A stretch of DNA of 64,000 bases from Nitrospira sp. CG24A (GTDB taxonomy: Bacteria > Nitrospirota > Nitrospiria > Nitrospirales > Nitrospiraceae): NCBI GenBank assembly GCA_002869925.2, contig NEWT02000029.1:74868-138867 (forward strand), read 5' to 3'. The translations under genes and the position numbers were made by a program. The notes under the pieces were generated by a model. The model had not been told where the DNA came from and searched no databases. It was given only the letters and a program-made list of their open reading frames with translations. Position 1 is the stretch's first letter. Every line of letters begins with the position of its first letter. Shown here one piece after another: positions 8,749 to 17,937 of the stretch.

Positions 8749-8931
8749 CTAGCCCGAATTATTCATGAACCTTCTGCTGCAAGCGCGGATACGCGGCGCG
8801 ACAGGCAGTCTCGCCGCTCAACGCTTTGACATACTGTACGAGTATGCCTCAGCGCTTCACGCCTCCGAGTGCCTGTCTCGCATCGCGTCTGTGCGCTTTC
8901 GCAACGAATCTTCATGAATAATGCGGGCTAG
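8749..8931. repeat. 183-bp element with 21-bp terminal inverted repeats
   Basis: Left end CTAGCCCGAATTATTCATGA (from 8749) and right end TCATGAATAATGCGGGCTAG (to 8931) match as inverted repeats at 20 of 21 positions. The interior folds further: GCGACAGGCA against TGCCTGTCTCGC, and CATACT against AGTATG at the centre. There is no coding capacity. The size and ends fit a MITE or a large REP-like stem. The right end recurs at 48177-48194 and a weaker left end at about 54332-54350. Confidence 0.75.
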
Positions 8932-8955
8932 TAGCTTCTCAATACCCGGCTCATC

Positions 8956-9065
8956 TAGTGCTTAGTTGCATAAGTAAGCGATAAAGCGTACTGTCTTGGG
9001 CAAGGAGGCCTAGTGCTTAGTTGCATAAGTAAGCGATAAAGCGTACTGTCTTGGGCAAGGAGGCC
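8956..9065 (+). repeat. 55-bp tandem duplication of the IS left end
   Basis: Positions 8956-9010 and 9011-9065 are identical 55-bp units starting TAGTGCTTAGTTGCATAAG and ending GGCAAGGAGGCC. The second unit supplies the ribosome binding site AAGGAGG for the transposase ATG at 9070. Confidence 0.95.
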
Positions 9066-9069
9066 GACC

Positions 9070-10137
9070 ATGCCCAAGTCGCCACACACGTTGCGTTGTT
9101 CCGAGCCAGACCGGAAAACGCTGGAGGAGTGGGCGCGGAGCCGCACCCAGGAAGCGCGCCTGGTGGAGCGCGCCAAGATGATCCTGCAATGCGTGCAGGG
9201 GCACTCGGTCAGCGACATTGCGCGGAGGTTGCGCGTGCGTCCGAATACCGTGATCGATTGGCGGCGGCGGTTCGACCGCGAAGGATTGACTGGTCTGGCG
9301 GATCGTCCGCGCCCGGGCAAGCCGCGGCAGTATGGCGCGGACTTTCGCAAGAAGGTGCTGGCTGTGTTGGAAGCACCACCACCGAAGGGACAAGCCGTTT
9401 GGGACGGTCCAGCAGTGGCCCGGCATCTCAAGACATCCGTGCATGCGGTCTGGCGTGTGCTGCGCAAGGAAGGCGTCTGCCTGGGCCGGCAGCGGAGTTG
9501 GTGCGTGAGCACCGATCCGGAATTTTCTACCAAGGCCGCCGATATCGTGGGGCTATACTTGAATCCGCCGGAAAAGGCGCTGGTCATATCCGTAGACGAG
9601 AAACCCAGCATCCAAGCGTTGGAGCGGGCGACTGGGTACGTGGAGACCGACAATGGCAAAATCGTCCGCGGGTTCAAGAGCACCTACAAGCGCCATGGGA
9701 CGTTGAATCTGTTTGCCGCCCTGGAAGTCGCTACCGGAGCGATCCACACGCAAATCACCCGGCAAAAGCGCCGACTGGAGTTTCTGGACTTCATGGATCA
9801 TCTGATGGCGGAGATGCCCGAGGGCAAAGACATTCATGTGATCCTCGACAATTACTGCATTCACAAACGGAACGATCCTTGGTTGGCGGCACACCCGAAT
9901 GTCGTGTTCCATTTCACGCCGACGTCGGCCAGTTGGCTCAACCAGGTTGAAATCTGGTTTGGGATCTTTGCGCGAAAGGCACTCAAGGGTGCCAGCTTTC
10001 GAAACATCGAGGAATTGCGTCAGGCCATCGAAGCGTTTGTGGCCGCCTATGGACCCACAGCCAAACCTTTTGTGTGGCGCAAGAGAGAAGTCAAAGGCTC
10101 TCAACTCAGAAACACTATCGTGAACTTACGCAATTAA
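9070..10137 (+). CDS. IS630-family transposase
   Basis: A 355-residue DDE transposase, full length. The N-terminal half has helix-turn-helix regions (VSDIARRLRVRPNTVIDWRRRF; VARHLKTSVHAVWRVL). The catalytic core shows the first Asp in VISVDEKPSIQ, the second in HVILDNYCIHK and the Glu in WLNQVEIWFGIF. No frameshift or stop is seen, so the enzyme could be active. The ribosome binding site is in the duplicated IS end. An overlapping plus-strand frame at 9051-9950 is a GC-rich shadow. Confidence 0.95.
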   Translation: MPKSPHTLRCSEPDRKTLEEWARSRTQEARLVERAKMILQCVQGHSVSDIARRLRVRPNTVIDWRRRFDREGLTGLADRPRPGKPRQYGADFRKKVLAVLEAPPPKGQAVWDGPAVARHLKTSVHAVWRVLRKEGVCLGRQRSWCVSTDPEFSTKAADIVGLYLNPPEKALVISVDEKPSIQALERATGYVETDNGKIVRGFKSTYKRHGTLNLFAALEVATGAIHTQITRQKRRLEFLDFMDHLMAEMPEGKDIHVILDNYCIHKRNDPWLAAHPNVVFHFTPTSASWLNQVEIWFGIFARKALKGASFRNIEELRQAIEAFVAAYGPTAKPFVWRKREVKGSQLRNTIVNLRN

Positions 10138-10154
10138 GCACTAGTATAAGTGTG

Positions 10155-11486
10155 ATGCAGATTCCTTCCTCTCCTATCCGGCCACTTCTGAAGAAATTCA
10201 TCGTTCGAGGACTGGACGCAGTCGACGCCCGGAAGGCGGTCGGTCGTGTCATCTCAAGAAACGGTGAGGAGCTGGTCATCGGTCGGCGTCGGTATGACCT
10301 GCGTCGCTATGATCGCGTGGTCGTACTCGGGGCAGGGAAGGCTGCTGCCTCAATGGCTCAGGCGGTAGAACAACGATTGGGATCTCGCCTGCAAGGAGGA
10401 TTCGTCGTGGTCAAGTACGGCCATGTCGTGCCAACGCGACAGATCGTTGTGGCAGAGGCTGGTCACCCTGTTCCTGATCGGTCTGGTCGGCGTGCAGCGG
10501 ACAGGCTTTGTGATATGGCTGCTGAACTCGGTCGGCGTGATCTCTTGATCGTACTCCTGTCGGGAGGTGCATCCAGTTTACTGCCTGCTCCTGTTCCGGG
10601 GATTACCCTGGCTGACAAACAGAAGACTACCCAGGAACTCTTACGATGCGGGGCAAGTATTCGAGAAGTCAATACGGTTCGGAAGCATCTTTCGCGTATC
10701 AAGGGCGGGCGTATTGCTGAAATGACTAAGGCCACCATCGTGACGCTGATTCTGTCCGATGTGTTGGGTGACGATCTTAGCGCGATCGCCTCAGGGCCAA
10801 CAGTCCCAGACCCTACGACCTATCTAGAAGCCGTCGCGATTCTGAAACGTTATCGCATCTGGCAGGCAGTCCCTCAGCGAGTGCGCCGGCATCTTGATCG
10901 GGGATGTCAGGGACTCGCGAGTGAGACTCCCAAGCCCGGTTCTTCGTTGTTTCGTCGAGTCCATCATCATATCGTCGGGAACAACGGAGCGGCTGTCAGG
11001 ACTGTGGCCCGCGTGGCCAGAGAGGCGGGCTTTCGGACCCTTCTGTATAAGCCGGCCTTAAGCGGGGAGGCGCGAGACGAGGGGCAGCGGTTCGGCCTCC
11101 TGGCCAAGAATATTGTGCAAGCGGGCAAACCGCTGCAAAGGCCTTGCTGTGTAGTGGCTGGCGGGGAGACCACCGTGACTGTCACTGGAAGAGGAAGGGG
11201 CGGGAGGGCGCAGGAATTTGCTGCCGCAGCCGCTCTTGAAATTGCTGGTTTAGCGAAGGTGTGGGTCGTAGCGATCGGCACCGATGGCACCGACGGCCCG
11301 ACTGATGCCGCTGGGGCCGTGATCGACGGGAGTACCGTGGCGAGAGCGCAATGCCTCTCGGTGGATCTCAAGGGCGCGTTGCAGCGCCACAACACGTATC
11401 CGGCATTGAAGCGGCTTGATCAGCTCATCGTAACCGGTCCGACCGGCACGAACGTCAACGATCTTTACCTCCTCCTCATCCTATAG
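10155..11486 (+). CDS. Glycerate 2-kinase, MOFRL family
   Basis: Phosphorylates D-glycerate to 2-phosphoglycerate, feeding lower glycolysis. The 443-residue protein has the N-terminal domain with VVVLGAGKAAASMAQAVE, LLSGGASSLLPAP, and KHLSRIKGGR. The C-terminal MOFRL domain has VAGGETTVTVTGRGRGGRAQEFA and AIGTDGTDGPTDAAGA. ATG 10155 gives the normal family N-terminus. The IS630 right end is only 11 bases upstream, so the native ribosome binding site and promoter are displaced and expression may depend on IS-borne signals. The PEP-synthase-like gene starts 15 bases downstream. Confidence 0.9.
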   Translation: MQIPSSPIRPLLKKFIVRGLDAVDARKAVGRVISRNGEELVIGRRRYDLRRYDRVVVLGAGKAAASMAQAVEQRLGSRLQGGFVVVKYGHVVPTRQIVVAEAGHPVPDRSGRRAADRLCDMAAELGRRDLLIVLLSGGASSLLPAPVPGITLADKQKTTQELLRCGASIREVNTVRKHLSRIKGGRIAEMTKATIVTLILSDVLGDDLSAIASGPTVPDPTTYLEAVAILKRYRIWQAVPQRVRRHLDRGCQGLASETPKPGSSLFRRVHHHIVGNNGAAVRTVARVAREAGFRTLLYKPALSGEARDEGQRFGLLAKNIVQAGKPLQRPCCVVAGGETTVTVTGRGRGGRAQEFAAAAALEIAGLAKVWVVAIGTDGTDGPTDAAGAVIDGSTVARAQCLSVDLKGALQRHNTYPALKRLDQLIVTGPTGTNVNDLYLLLIL

Positions 11487-11501
11487 GTACTATCCATCTT
11501 C

Positions 11502-14141
11502 ATGGATCGTCCGCTCCTTCTTCCCTTGGCGTCCTGCACGCAGCCTTCTCTTGTGGGGGGGAAAGCCCTTGGCTTAGCGCGTCTGCTCACAGGAGGATTC
11601 GCTGTTCCGCCAGGATTCTGTGTGACGACGGAAGCCTACGACCGCGCGCTTCACGCGCCGGGATTTTCTTCGGTGGAACAGTGGCAGGCTGCTCTGCATT
11701 CCTCCGGGGCCGAACGTCAGAGGATACTCGCCCACTGTCGAGCCATCATTCAGAATTACGACATCGTTGAACTGACGACTCAGATTATCGAGCAGATCCG
11801 ACGGTTAGATATGCCGTTGCATGGGCCGTGGGCGGTGAGGTCGTCAGCGACAAACGAGGACGGAGCGTATGCAAGCTTCGCAGGGGTTTACCTCACACGG
11901 CTCGGTATTCCGCTGGAAGAGATCGGCGCTGCGGTGAAGGATCTATGGCTGTCGATTTGGGACGAGCGGGTTCTGAATTATTATGCAGCCTCAGGATTGA
12001 GCAAGACGGCTCCCACCATGGCCGTCGTGATTCAGCCGTTGCTAGAGGCGCAATCCGCCGGTGTGGCCTATTCTGTCCATCCTCTCACAGGCAGGGTAAC
12101 TCAGGTGATGGTCAATGCGGTTGCGGGACTTGCCGCGGCACTCGTCGATGGAAGTGCGACGCCTGATCAGTATGTGGTCGAAGTCAACGAGAACAGTCAG
12201 CCAGTTCGGATCAATGAGCGGACCCTCGTGGGGCAGACTCAGGCGTTACGGATGACCAACGAAGGTCTTCGATCTGTGCCCTTGTTGGGTGAGACTGTGG
12301 GTTGTGCCGTGTTGTCGGACGGCCAACTGTTTGCCCTGGCCCGTGCGGCCAAGCAGATTGAAAAGGCATTCGGCCATCCAGTAGATCTCGAATGGCTCTA
12401 TGATGAGCGTGGCCTGTGGTTGCTTCAAGCGCGGCCCATCTCCGGTCTGGTTGGGCCTCGGCGACTGACCAATGACGATTGCGAGTGGTCGCGCGCCAAT
12501 TTCAAAGAGACGCTGCCGGAATTGCCGAGTCCGCTCGGCCTGTCGTTTCTCGAACAGTTTATGGAGCGGTATATCGTTGCACCCTATCGGCGTCTGGGGT
12601 GTCAGATTCCAGAAGAGATTTCGTCGGTCCGCGTCTTCAAGGGACGTCCCTACATCAATATGACGCTGTTTTATTCCCTTATCGCACAGCTGCGTGGAGA
12701 TCCCTCCGTACTGACTGAACAGATGGGGGGGGAAGTCCTTGCTAGGCCGCCGGCGATCCGCCCACTTGGGTGGCTCGCGTTGGCGCGCACCGGTATCGTG
12801 ATGATGGCCGAGATGAGAAAGGCTGTTCACCATGGGCCGGCCTGGTTCGTGGAAATGAAGGCAATGGCGGCAGAGCATCGCGCCGATCGGCTTCAGACTG
12901 TTTCAGGCGAGGACATCGCCCTGCGCCTCAATGCCTTGGCGCAATGGCTTGATGAACGTGAGCTGACGTTCGGTATTGCGGGAGGGGTCGCGCAGTGTTT
13001 GCAGGCGTTAGGTCGCCTGCTGCCCCTCTGGCTAGGAGAAGACTGGAGAGCTTTGCTGAACGGGGCGCTGCAGGGTCGGGCGGCGGTGATCAGCGCGCAA
13101 CAGATTGTTCGGTTGGCGGAAATTGCGGATATGGTTCGGCACGACCCATCAGCGTTGTCGCTGTTTACTGGAGAGGGATGGGATCCAGGTGAAGTTCGTC
13201 GCAAGCTCGAAGGAACCGAGGTTCTCCATGCCTTCAACCGGTATCTCGACGATTATGGCCACCGCGGAGTGGGTGAGTCGGACGTCATGTCACCTCGGTT
13301 TTCAGACCGACCGGAGTTGTTGCTGTCGGTAATGCGAACGCAGCTTCTTGCTCCAACCAGCGCCACTCCAGCAGATATTCTTCAACGCCAAACAATAGTG
13401 CGGGAGCAGGCACTTGCAGAGATTCGCGCCAGGTTTGGATGGCGGTTTCATCGGTGGGCCATTTTTTCTTGGTGGTATCGACGGCTGTGCCGATTCTTCG
13501 CCTTGCGGGAGGCGAACCGGCATCATCTGATGTACTACTCGGCAGCGACAAGGACCCTCCTCCTGCGCTTGGGCGAGTGGCTGGTCCAACAGGGGCGACT
13601 CGCATCGCCGGAGGATATTTTCTATCTCACGATCGAAGCACGCGCCGATTTGATGGCTGGAGGATCGCGCGACTGGCAAGGGATGATTCAGGCTCGCCGG
13701 GCTGAGCGAGACCATGACGCCACGATGACTGTCCCCGATACGATTCGGGACTGGCGCGAAGTGGTCCGAGGGACGGACACATCGTCTATTGTGGGTCCGG
13801 ATGGGGTCTTCCGCGGCATTCCCATCAGTGGGGGGAAGGTTATCGGACCGGTCCGCTTCGTTCGATCGATGGAGGATTGGACCCGAGTGTGTCGTGGCGA
13901 CATTCTCGTGGTCTCGGTCATCGACCCAGGTATGGCGCCGTTGTTCGGCGTGGCAGCGGGCTTGGTCGCCGAGATGGGTGGGACACTGTCACATGGGGCC
14001 ATCATTGCCCGTGAATACGGATTACCAGCGGTGGCGAATGTGTCCGGCGTGATGGCCAGTCTGAAAGAAGGCGATCAAATCAGTCTGGATGCGGAGCGAG
14101 GAGAAATCATCATTCAGGTACGTGCTGGAGCTACCGCGTGA
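11502..14141 (+). CDS. PEP synthase / rifampicin phosphotransferase-like three-domain enzyme
   Basis: 879 residues. The N-terminal ATP-grasp domain (about 1-310) has VGGKALGLARL, WAVRSSATNEDGAYASFAG and DLEWLYDERGLWLLQARPI. A helical middle domain (about 320-770) has no TIM barrel. The C-terminal swivelling phosphohistidine domain has GGTLSHGAIIAREYGLPAV with the catalytic His. Classical PEP synthase adds a C-terminal PEP/pyruvate barrel, absent here. Order and length fit rifampicin phosphotransferases, or a related transferase with another acceptor. It follows glycerate kinase by 15 bases, suggesting a metabolic link through 2-phosphoglycerate and PEP. Which substrate is used cannot be read from the sequence. 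Confidence 0.8.
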   Translation: MDRPLLLPLASCTQPSLVGGKALGLARLLTGGFAVPPGFCVTTEAYDRALHAPGFSSVEQWQAALHSSGAERQRILAHCRAIIQNYDIVELTTQIIEQIRRLDMPLHGPWAVRSSATNEDGAYASFAGVYLTRLGIPLEEIGAAVKDLWLSIWDERVLNYYAASGLSKTAPTMAVVIQPLLEAQSAGVAYSVHPLTGRVTQVMVNAVAGLAAALVDGSATPDQYVVEVNENSQPVRINERTLVGQTQALRMTNEGLRSVPLLGETVGCAVLSDGQLFALARAAKQIEKAFGHPVDLEWLYDERGLWLLQARPISGLVGPRRLTNDDCEWSRANFKETLPELPSPLGLSFLEQFMERYIVAPYRRLGCQIPEEISSVRVFKGRPYINMTLFYSLIAQLRGDPSVLTEQMGGEVLARPPAIRPLGWLALARTGIVMMAEMRKAVHHGPAWFVEMKAMAAEHRADRLQTVSGEDIALRLNALAQWLDERELTFGIAGGVAQCLQALGRLLPLWLGEDWRALLNGALQGRAAVISAQQIVRLAEIADMVRHDPSALSLFTGEGWDPGEVRRKLEGTEVLHAFNRYLDDYGHRGVGESDVMSPRFSDRPELLLSVMRTQLLAPTSATPADILQRQTIVREQALAEIRARFGWRFHRWAIFSWWYRRLCRFFALREANRHHLMYYSAATRTLLLRLGEWLVQQGRLASPEDIFYLTIEARADLMAGGSRDWQGMIQARRAERDHDATMTVPDTIRDWREVVRGTDTSSIVGPDGVFRGIPISGGKVIGPVRFVRSMEDWTRVCRGDILVVSVIDPGMAPLFGVAAGLVAEMGGTLSHGAIIAREYGLPAVANVSGVMASLKEGDQISLDAERGEIIIQVRAGATA

Positions 14142-14196
14142 TGTCACACATCATGATGCAATCCTGTCCTGTGCCCCGACGATGGTACTCGTGGCC

Positions 14197-14627
14197 TCAG
14201 CGAGCTGTACGTGCAAGGAGATGAGGATCACTGTCATGCGCCTTGCCCTGACATAAAGCGCCGTGTCTCAGCCAGGCTTGGCAGCGCGATGCGAGGCTAT
14301 CTAGGCCGTATGCAGATGCTGGGCCGACGGCGCGGACGATACGCGATCTGATCTTTTCCTGCGGGGTTGTATTCCCGGTTGTCCGAGCCGTTTTCTTGGT
14401 GGCGGCCGATCGAGCCCAAGTTGCTCCATGCAATGCAGACAATAGGTATGCGTCAACTGGTAGGTGCCTCGTGCGACGTGGTAGAGGCGCAGAAAGGATC
14501 TCAACGACATCCATGTATCGACACCATTTCGAGTGGGACAATCATGGTTCCGTCGATCGTCCCTGACCTGATGGCAGACGCAACAAATCGGGATCCATGT
14601 TGTCTGATTCGTTCTCGTTATATTCAT
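14197..14627 (-). pseudogene. Frameshifted paralogue of the 21045 zinc-finger protein
   Basis: Starting at 14627 (MNITRTNQTTW) the frame reads IPICCVCHQVRDD and SLRSFLRLYHVARGTYQLTH followed by YCLHCMEQLG, closely matching the intact gene at 21045-21515. Near 14385-14420 the similarity moves to another minus-strand frame (TPQEKIRSRIV, LDSLASRC), matching the LQEEIRQRII and LDTLVSRC part of the paralogue. A further shift seems to occur before the C-terminus (around 14250). At least one frameshift breaks the gene. The four-cysteine half would still be made. Confidence 0.65.
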
Positions 14628-14967
14628 GCCACTTTCCGTTAGCGATCCGGTCAGATCGCCGTCCGAGGCCAAAGATGAGGAACACTGCTATGACGGTAAT
14701 GAGCAAGGCAGATGCCCAATTTTCGAGCGAGGGGGAACTACCAAGTTCAGGATGGAAAGTCTATAAAGACTCCGCGTTTTCAATAGCCTATGGAAACATT
14801 CTTGCAATGGCAAAGAAGGGAAGCCATGGGAATGTGGTGCAGCGTTGTAGGCGAGAGCCTACACAGTCGCTGCAACTTTTGTCGTGAGGCTGGCTTCGAA
14901 CTAGTGCGTAGCCTGTGCCTGGGCTTGCCATCCCCACAACGATTACCGGCGCTTCACGCCCAAGAGT
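14628..14967. other. Gap with a hairpin
   Basis: No supported gene. A plus-strand frame (ATG near 14672, MRNTAMTVMSK...) lacks a known family. At 14839-14873 GCAGCG-N-TTGTAGGC pairs with GCCTACA-N-CGCTGC around a GAGA loop, followed by TTTT (14877-14880), which could be a rho-independent terminator on the plus strand. Confidence 0.35.
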
Positions 14968-15997
14968 TCACAACTCCTTCGACCATAAAATAAACGCCCC
15001 ATGTCCACCCCTAGTTGGCGGCGCTCCGCCCGGGTCACGAAAGATGCCGAAGTTGTAGCTATAGTTGAGCTCGATCTGGGACTTCCAGGGGGCTCCCGTG
15101 ACGAGGCCTCCGCCAAGGGCCGGTAAAGAATCCGTGGTATTTCTAATGCCTTCGGTTGTGAACCGAGGCCGCTCGACGAAGCCATAGGTTGCCGTCACGT
15201 AGGGATAGAGGAAAAACAGCGCCTCGTATCTATAGGTGACGCTCGCAATGGCATAACGCCGGGGGAATAATTCGTTGAACTGCACGCCGGGCATGGTGGG
15301 CAACGATAAGGCTTCCCACTCGAATCCAGTCGGCCGGCCCGGAAGGCGGGACGCGCTGAAGCGATCGAGGTCCTTCCCGATGCCGCCATGAACCGTGGTA
15401 ATCAACCGATGCTTATCGCTCTCAATGGCGGGAATCCCGCTCGCAAATACGGCATAGGCGGACGCCGAGATGTAGGTTTGTTCTTTCTTGAAATCCGGCG
15501 TGTCAAACGGCGCGCCACCCCACTCCGAACCCTCCAAACACATAGTTCCATTCAATCTCAGATTCGCTGATACGTTGTCCTTCCACGTACTCTGATTGCC
15601 CAAGAGGCACAATAAAGTTATCGAGTGTAAAGATCAGCGACCAGTTGGGGAGCGTACGGAGTCCAATCGTGTAATCAATACGGTTGACCGCGCCGGAAAA
15701 GACTCCACGGAACCGCCGGTTGTCCTTGTCCCAATTCCGCCACACATACAAGGTGCCGAACGGCAGAATTTCCCTCTCACTCGGACCATTGGGAATCCAG
15801 TGAAGGCCAAAGTTCGCCGCAGTCACACTCTGGCGATCGCGCGAGGGAACGTAGATCTTCTCTCCAAACAGCGTCGTGTGAAACTCCTTGCCGGCTTCGG
15901 GGGTTTGTTCTGTCTCGGCAAATGCACCCAAGGGGAAGAGGCCGATCACGAAAGATAGCAGGATGACGAGAGGCCGGTCTTTCTCCCGCATGGTCAT
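14968..15997 (-). pseudogene. Outer-membrane beta-barrel protein broken by one frameshift
   Basis: The 5' part (15997 to about 15520) has a signal peptide (LVILLSFVIGLFPLGAFAE) and alternating aromatic strands such as NRIDYTIGLRTLPNWSLIFT. It runs into VFGGFGVGWRAV and stops. The continuation lies in another minus-strand frame from about 15545 down to 14968 (EWGGAPFDTPDFKKEQTYIS... to GHGAFILWSKEL), again strand-like and ending in an aromatic-rich terminus. Together they make a barrel of about 340 residues. The shift is near 15510-15545, by a G-rich run. It could be real decay or a sequencing error. No family name is assigned. Confidence 0.65.
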
Positions 15998-16107
15998 GCT
16001 ATCTGCATGATGCGCGTATACATGCCCATGCTTCCTGTTCTGGTTAAGACAACAGATGAGACATTCGAGGGCTGCAATAGTCTTATGGTTTGGAACCTAG
16101 CTCAATG

Positions 16108-16125
16108 ACCAGGGGTTTCCCTAGT
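16108..16125 (+). promoter_or_regulatory. ACTAGG-N6-CCTAGT palindrome, site 1
   Basis: ACCAGG-GGTTTC-CCTAGT, about 200 bases before the response-regulator start at 16324. One of twelve sites of the same pattern in 16-48 kb. The surrounding 15998-16323 gap holds no gene that I can support. Confidence 0.6.
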
Positions 16126-16323
16126 GCGCTGAGCTAGAATATCTTGCGAGCAACCCTTCCTTATAGGACCGATCCCTATCCCCAGCTGTTGTTTTGGTGG
16201 TGACGCTGGTATTATGATTCCCTCATAGTTAGACAGGCCTTGCTTAGTGCCACGTGAGCAGGTTCCTTGCCACCACCGATAGTGCGTCCGGTCACCATAA
16301 ATTCCATGAAGGGATTGGTTGCC

Positions 16324-17013
16324 ATGAAGCCGAAAGTCATCGTGGCCGATGATCATCGCCTTGTTGCCGAAGGCATCGTCAAGATCTTGGAGAAGGAATA
16401 TAGTGTGGTGGCGACGCCCGCAGATGGACGCAGCTTTATCGAGGCGGTTGAGAAGTTTCATCCTGATCTGACCTTGGTTGATATTTCTCTTCCTCTGTTG
16501 AATGGACTGGATGCCTGCCGCCATGTGAAGAAATCCTGTCCGGAAGTCAAGATAATCATCCTGACAATGCATGCGGAGCAGCACTTTGTGAACGAAGCAT
16601 TTCGTGTCGGAGTCGGAGGGTATGTCTTGAAAACCTCGCTTGCGGATGAGTTGTTATTTGCGGTAAACGAAGTCCTGCAGGGACGCACGTACATTTCGCC
16701 GGTCGTGACACAGGGTATGGTTGACCAGGCGTTGGAATCGACCACTCAGGCACCGAAAAGGCCGACAATCACCCCGATCGTAATGTTAAGTCTACGACAG
16801 AGGGAGGTTTTGCAACTGGTAGCGGAAGGCAAATCCAATAAGGAAATTGCGTCCGCGATTAACGTCACGGTAAAAACCATTGAGTTTCACAAGGCCAGAA
16901 TCTCGAAGGAACTTGGGGTCCGGACCACGGCCGAGTTGACGAAGCAAGCTATCTCCCTTGGGCTCATTGACATGCCCGAAGTCTCTCCGACACCTAACGT
17001 CCACCCCAACTAA
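16324..17013 (+). CDS. NarL/FixJ-type response regulator
   Basis: A 229-residue two-domain transcription factor. The receiver domain has acidic VADDH, phospho-acceptor Asp in LTLVDISLPLLNG and the switch lysine in GYVLKTS. The C-terminal LuxR-type helix-turn-helix reads LSLRQREVLQLVAEGKSNKEIAS and VKTIEFHKARI. ATG 16324 is chosen with AAGGG ten bases upstream; upstream starts at 16306 and 16267 remain possible. No kinase is adjacent; the HisKA_3-type hybrids at 23-33 kb are of the class that usually serves NarL-type regulators. Convergent with a second regulator of the same family. Confidence 0.92.
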   Translation: MKPKVIVADDHRLVAEGIVKILEKEYSVVATPADGRSFIEAVEKFHPDLTLVDISLPLLNGLDACRHVKKSCPEVKIIILTMHAEQHFVNEAFRVGVGGYVLKTSLADELLFAVNEVLQGRTYISPVVTQGMVDQALESTTQAPKRPTITPIVMLSLRQREVLQLVAEGKSNKEIASAINVTVKTIEFHKARISKELGVRTTAELTKQAISLGLIDMPEVSPTPNVHPN

Positions 17014-17063
17014 TCGAGACCTCTTCACGGAAGCCCTTACCGGCAGAGTCGGATGAATGAGCG

Positions 17064-17705
17064 TCAGAGCTCGGTCATTCCCTGAACCAATGCAAACCTC
17101 GTCAACTCGGCAATGGTCTTGATGCCGAGCTTATTCATGATTGCCGCCTTATGAAACTCCACCGTTTTCACGGAGAGGCCCAACGCTGTGGCAATTGCAG
17201 TAGTAGGAACACCATTGGCAAGCATGCCCAAGACCTCATGTTGCCGCGGTGTCAATTGGACATGGTATCCATCGGGACGGCTCCACGGGTGCTCGATCGA
17301 TTCCCGAACATCTGCCGCAACTTCAGGAGACACATAACGGCGGTTGCTCATCACCGTGCGGATAGCGGTCAGCAACTCGGTCGAAGCAGATTGTTTGAGG
17401 ACATAGCCGTTCGCGCCCTTTCGAAAACCTTCGCTGACATAAAACGGCTCGCTGAGCATCGTCACGAGAATGATTTTTACTTGAGGTAGTTTCTCCTTGA
17501 GCAACGGGATGAGATCAAACCCGCTCATATCAGGCATTGAAATATCCAGCAAGATAATGTCCGGGGCCGACCCCTGGGCCTGCTCCAGAAGTTCCGCCCC
17601 ACTATGAGCCGTACCGACAATACGCGTGTCATCGGTAAGTAATTGCCGGAACCCTTCCAACACCAGGAGGTGATCGTCGGCAATGAAGACCCGTGGTTGG
17701 TACAT
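17064..17705 (-). CDS. NarL/FixJ-type response regulator
   Basis: 213 residues. The receiver domain has FIADDH, Asp in IILLDISMPDMSG and Lys in GYVLKQS. The LuxR-type DNA-binding domain reads LTPRQHEVLGMLANGVPTTAIA and VKTVEFHKAAI. ATG 17705 is preceded by GGAGAG at good spacing; the longer frame to 17801 has an unlikely leader. It resembles the convergent regulator at 16324 in both domains and may come from an old duplication. An ACTAGG-type site lies 96 bases upstream. Confidence 0.92.
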   Translation of the reverse strand: MYQPRVFIADDHLLVLEGFRQLLTDDTRIVGTAHSGAELLEQAQGSAPDIILLDISMPDMSGFDLIPLLKEKLPQVKIILVTMLSEPFYVSEGFRKGANGYVLKQSASTELLTAIRTVMSNRRYVSPEVAADVRESIEHPWSRPDGYHVQLTPRQHEVLGMLANGVPTTAIATALGLSVKTVEFHKAAIMNKLGIKTIAELTRFALVQGMTEL

Positions 17706-17800
17706 ATCTCTCCGAAACGCTGTGCTCAACCGAGACACAACGGCCATCGGCTGAACTATGGCTAATAGTAGAGATGATATCACATCGCCATGCAACACCA

Positions 17801-17818
17801 ACTGTGGTTTACCCTAGT
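17801..17818 (-). promoter_or_regulatory. ACTAGG-N6-CCTAGT palindrome, site 2
   Basis: In gene direction ACTAGG-GTAAAC-CACAGT, 96 bases before the start of the minus-strand response regulator at 17705. Confidence 0.6.
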
Positions 17819-17937
17819 TCGGGAATCTCATTTCCTGTCGGCGAGGAAGATTTCATCTCGCGGACGAGATGTGGTGCCCAACTGAAGGACCCTCCCTGTC
17901 CAGATGTTAAGCGGGGCACAACACTCCTTCAAATGAA

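Larger units (their letters stand above)
8956..10143 (+). mobile_element. IS630-family insertion sequence, intact
   Basis: Carries one full transposase gene. The outer ends are inverted: TAGTGCTTAGTTGCA on the left and TACGCAATTAAGCACTA on the right. Both ends lie in CTAG, so TA flanks the element, as expected for IS630/Tc1-type TA target duplication. The left end is present twice in tandem (see 8956-9065). The right end stops 11 bases before the start of the glycerate kinase gene. Confidence 0.9.

Noticed and set aside
9051-9950. 299-codon plus-strand frame over the transposase
   Set aside because: Alternate frame of the GC-rich transposase gene; no family pattern, while the 9070-10137 frame has the full DDE core.
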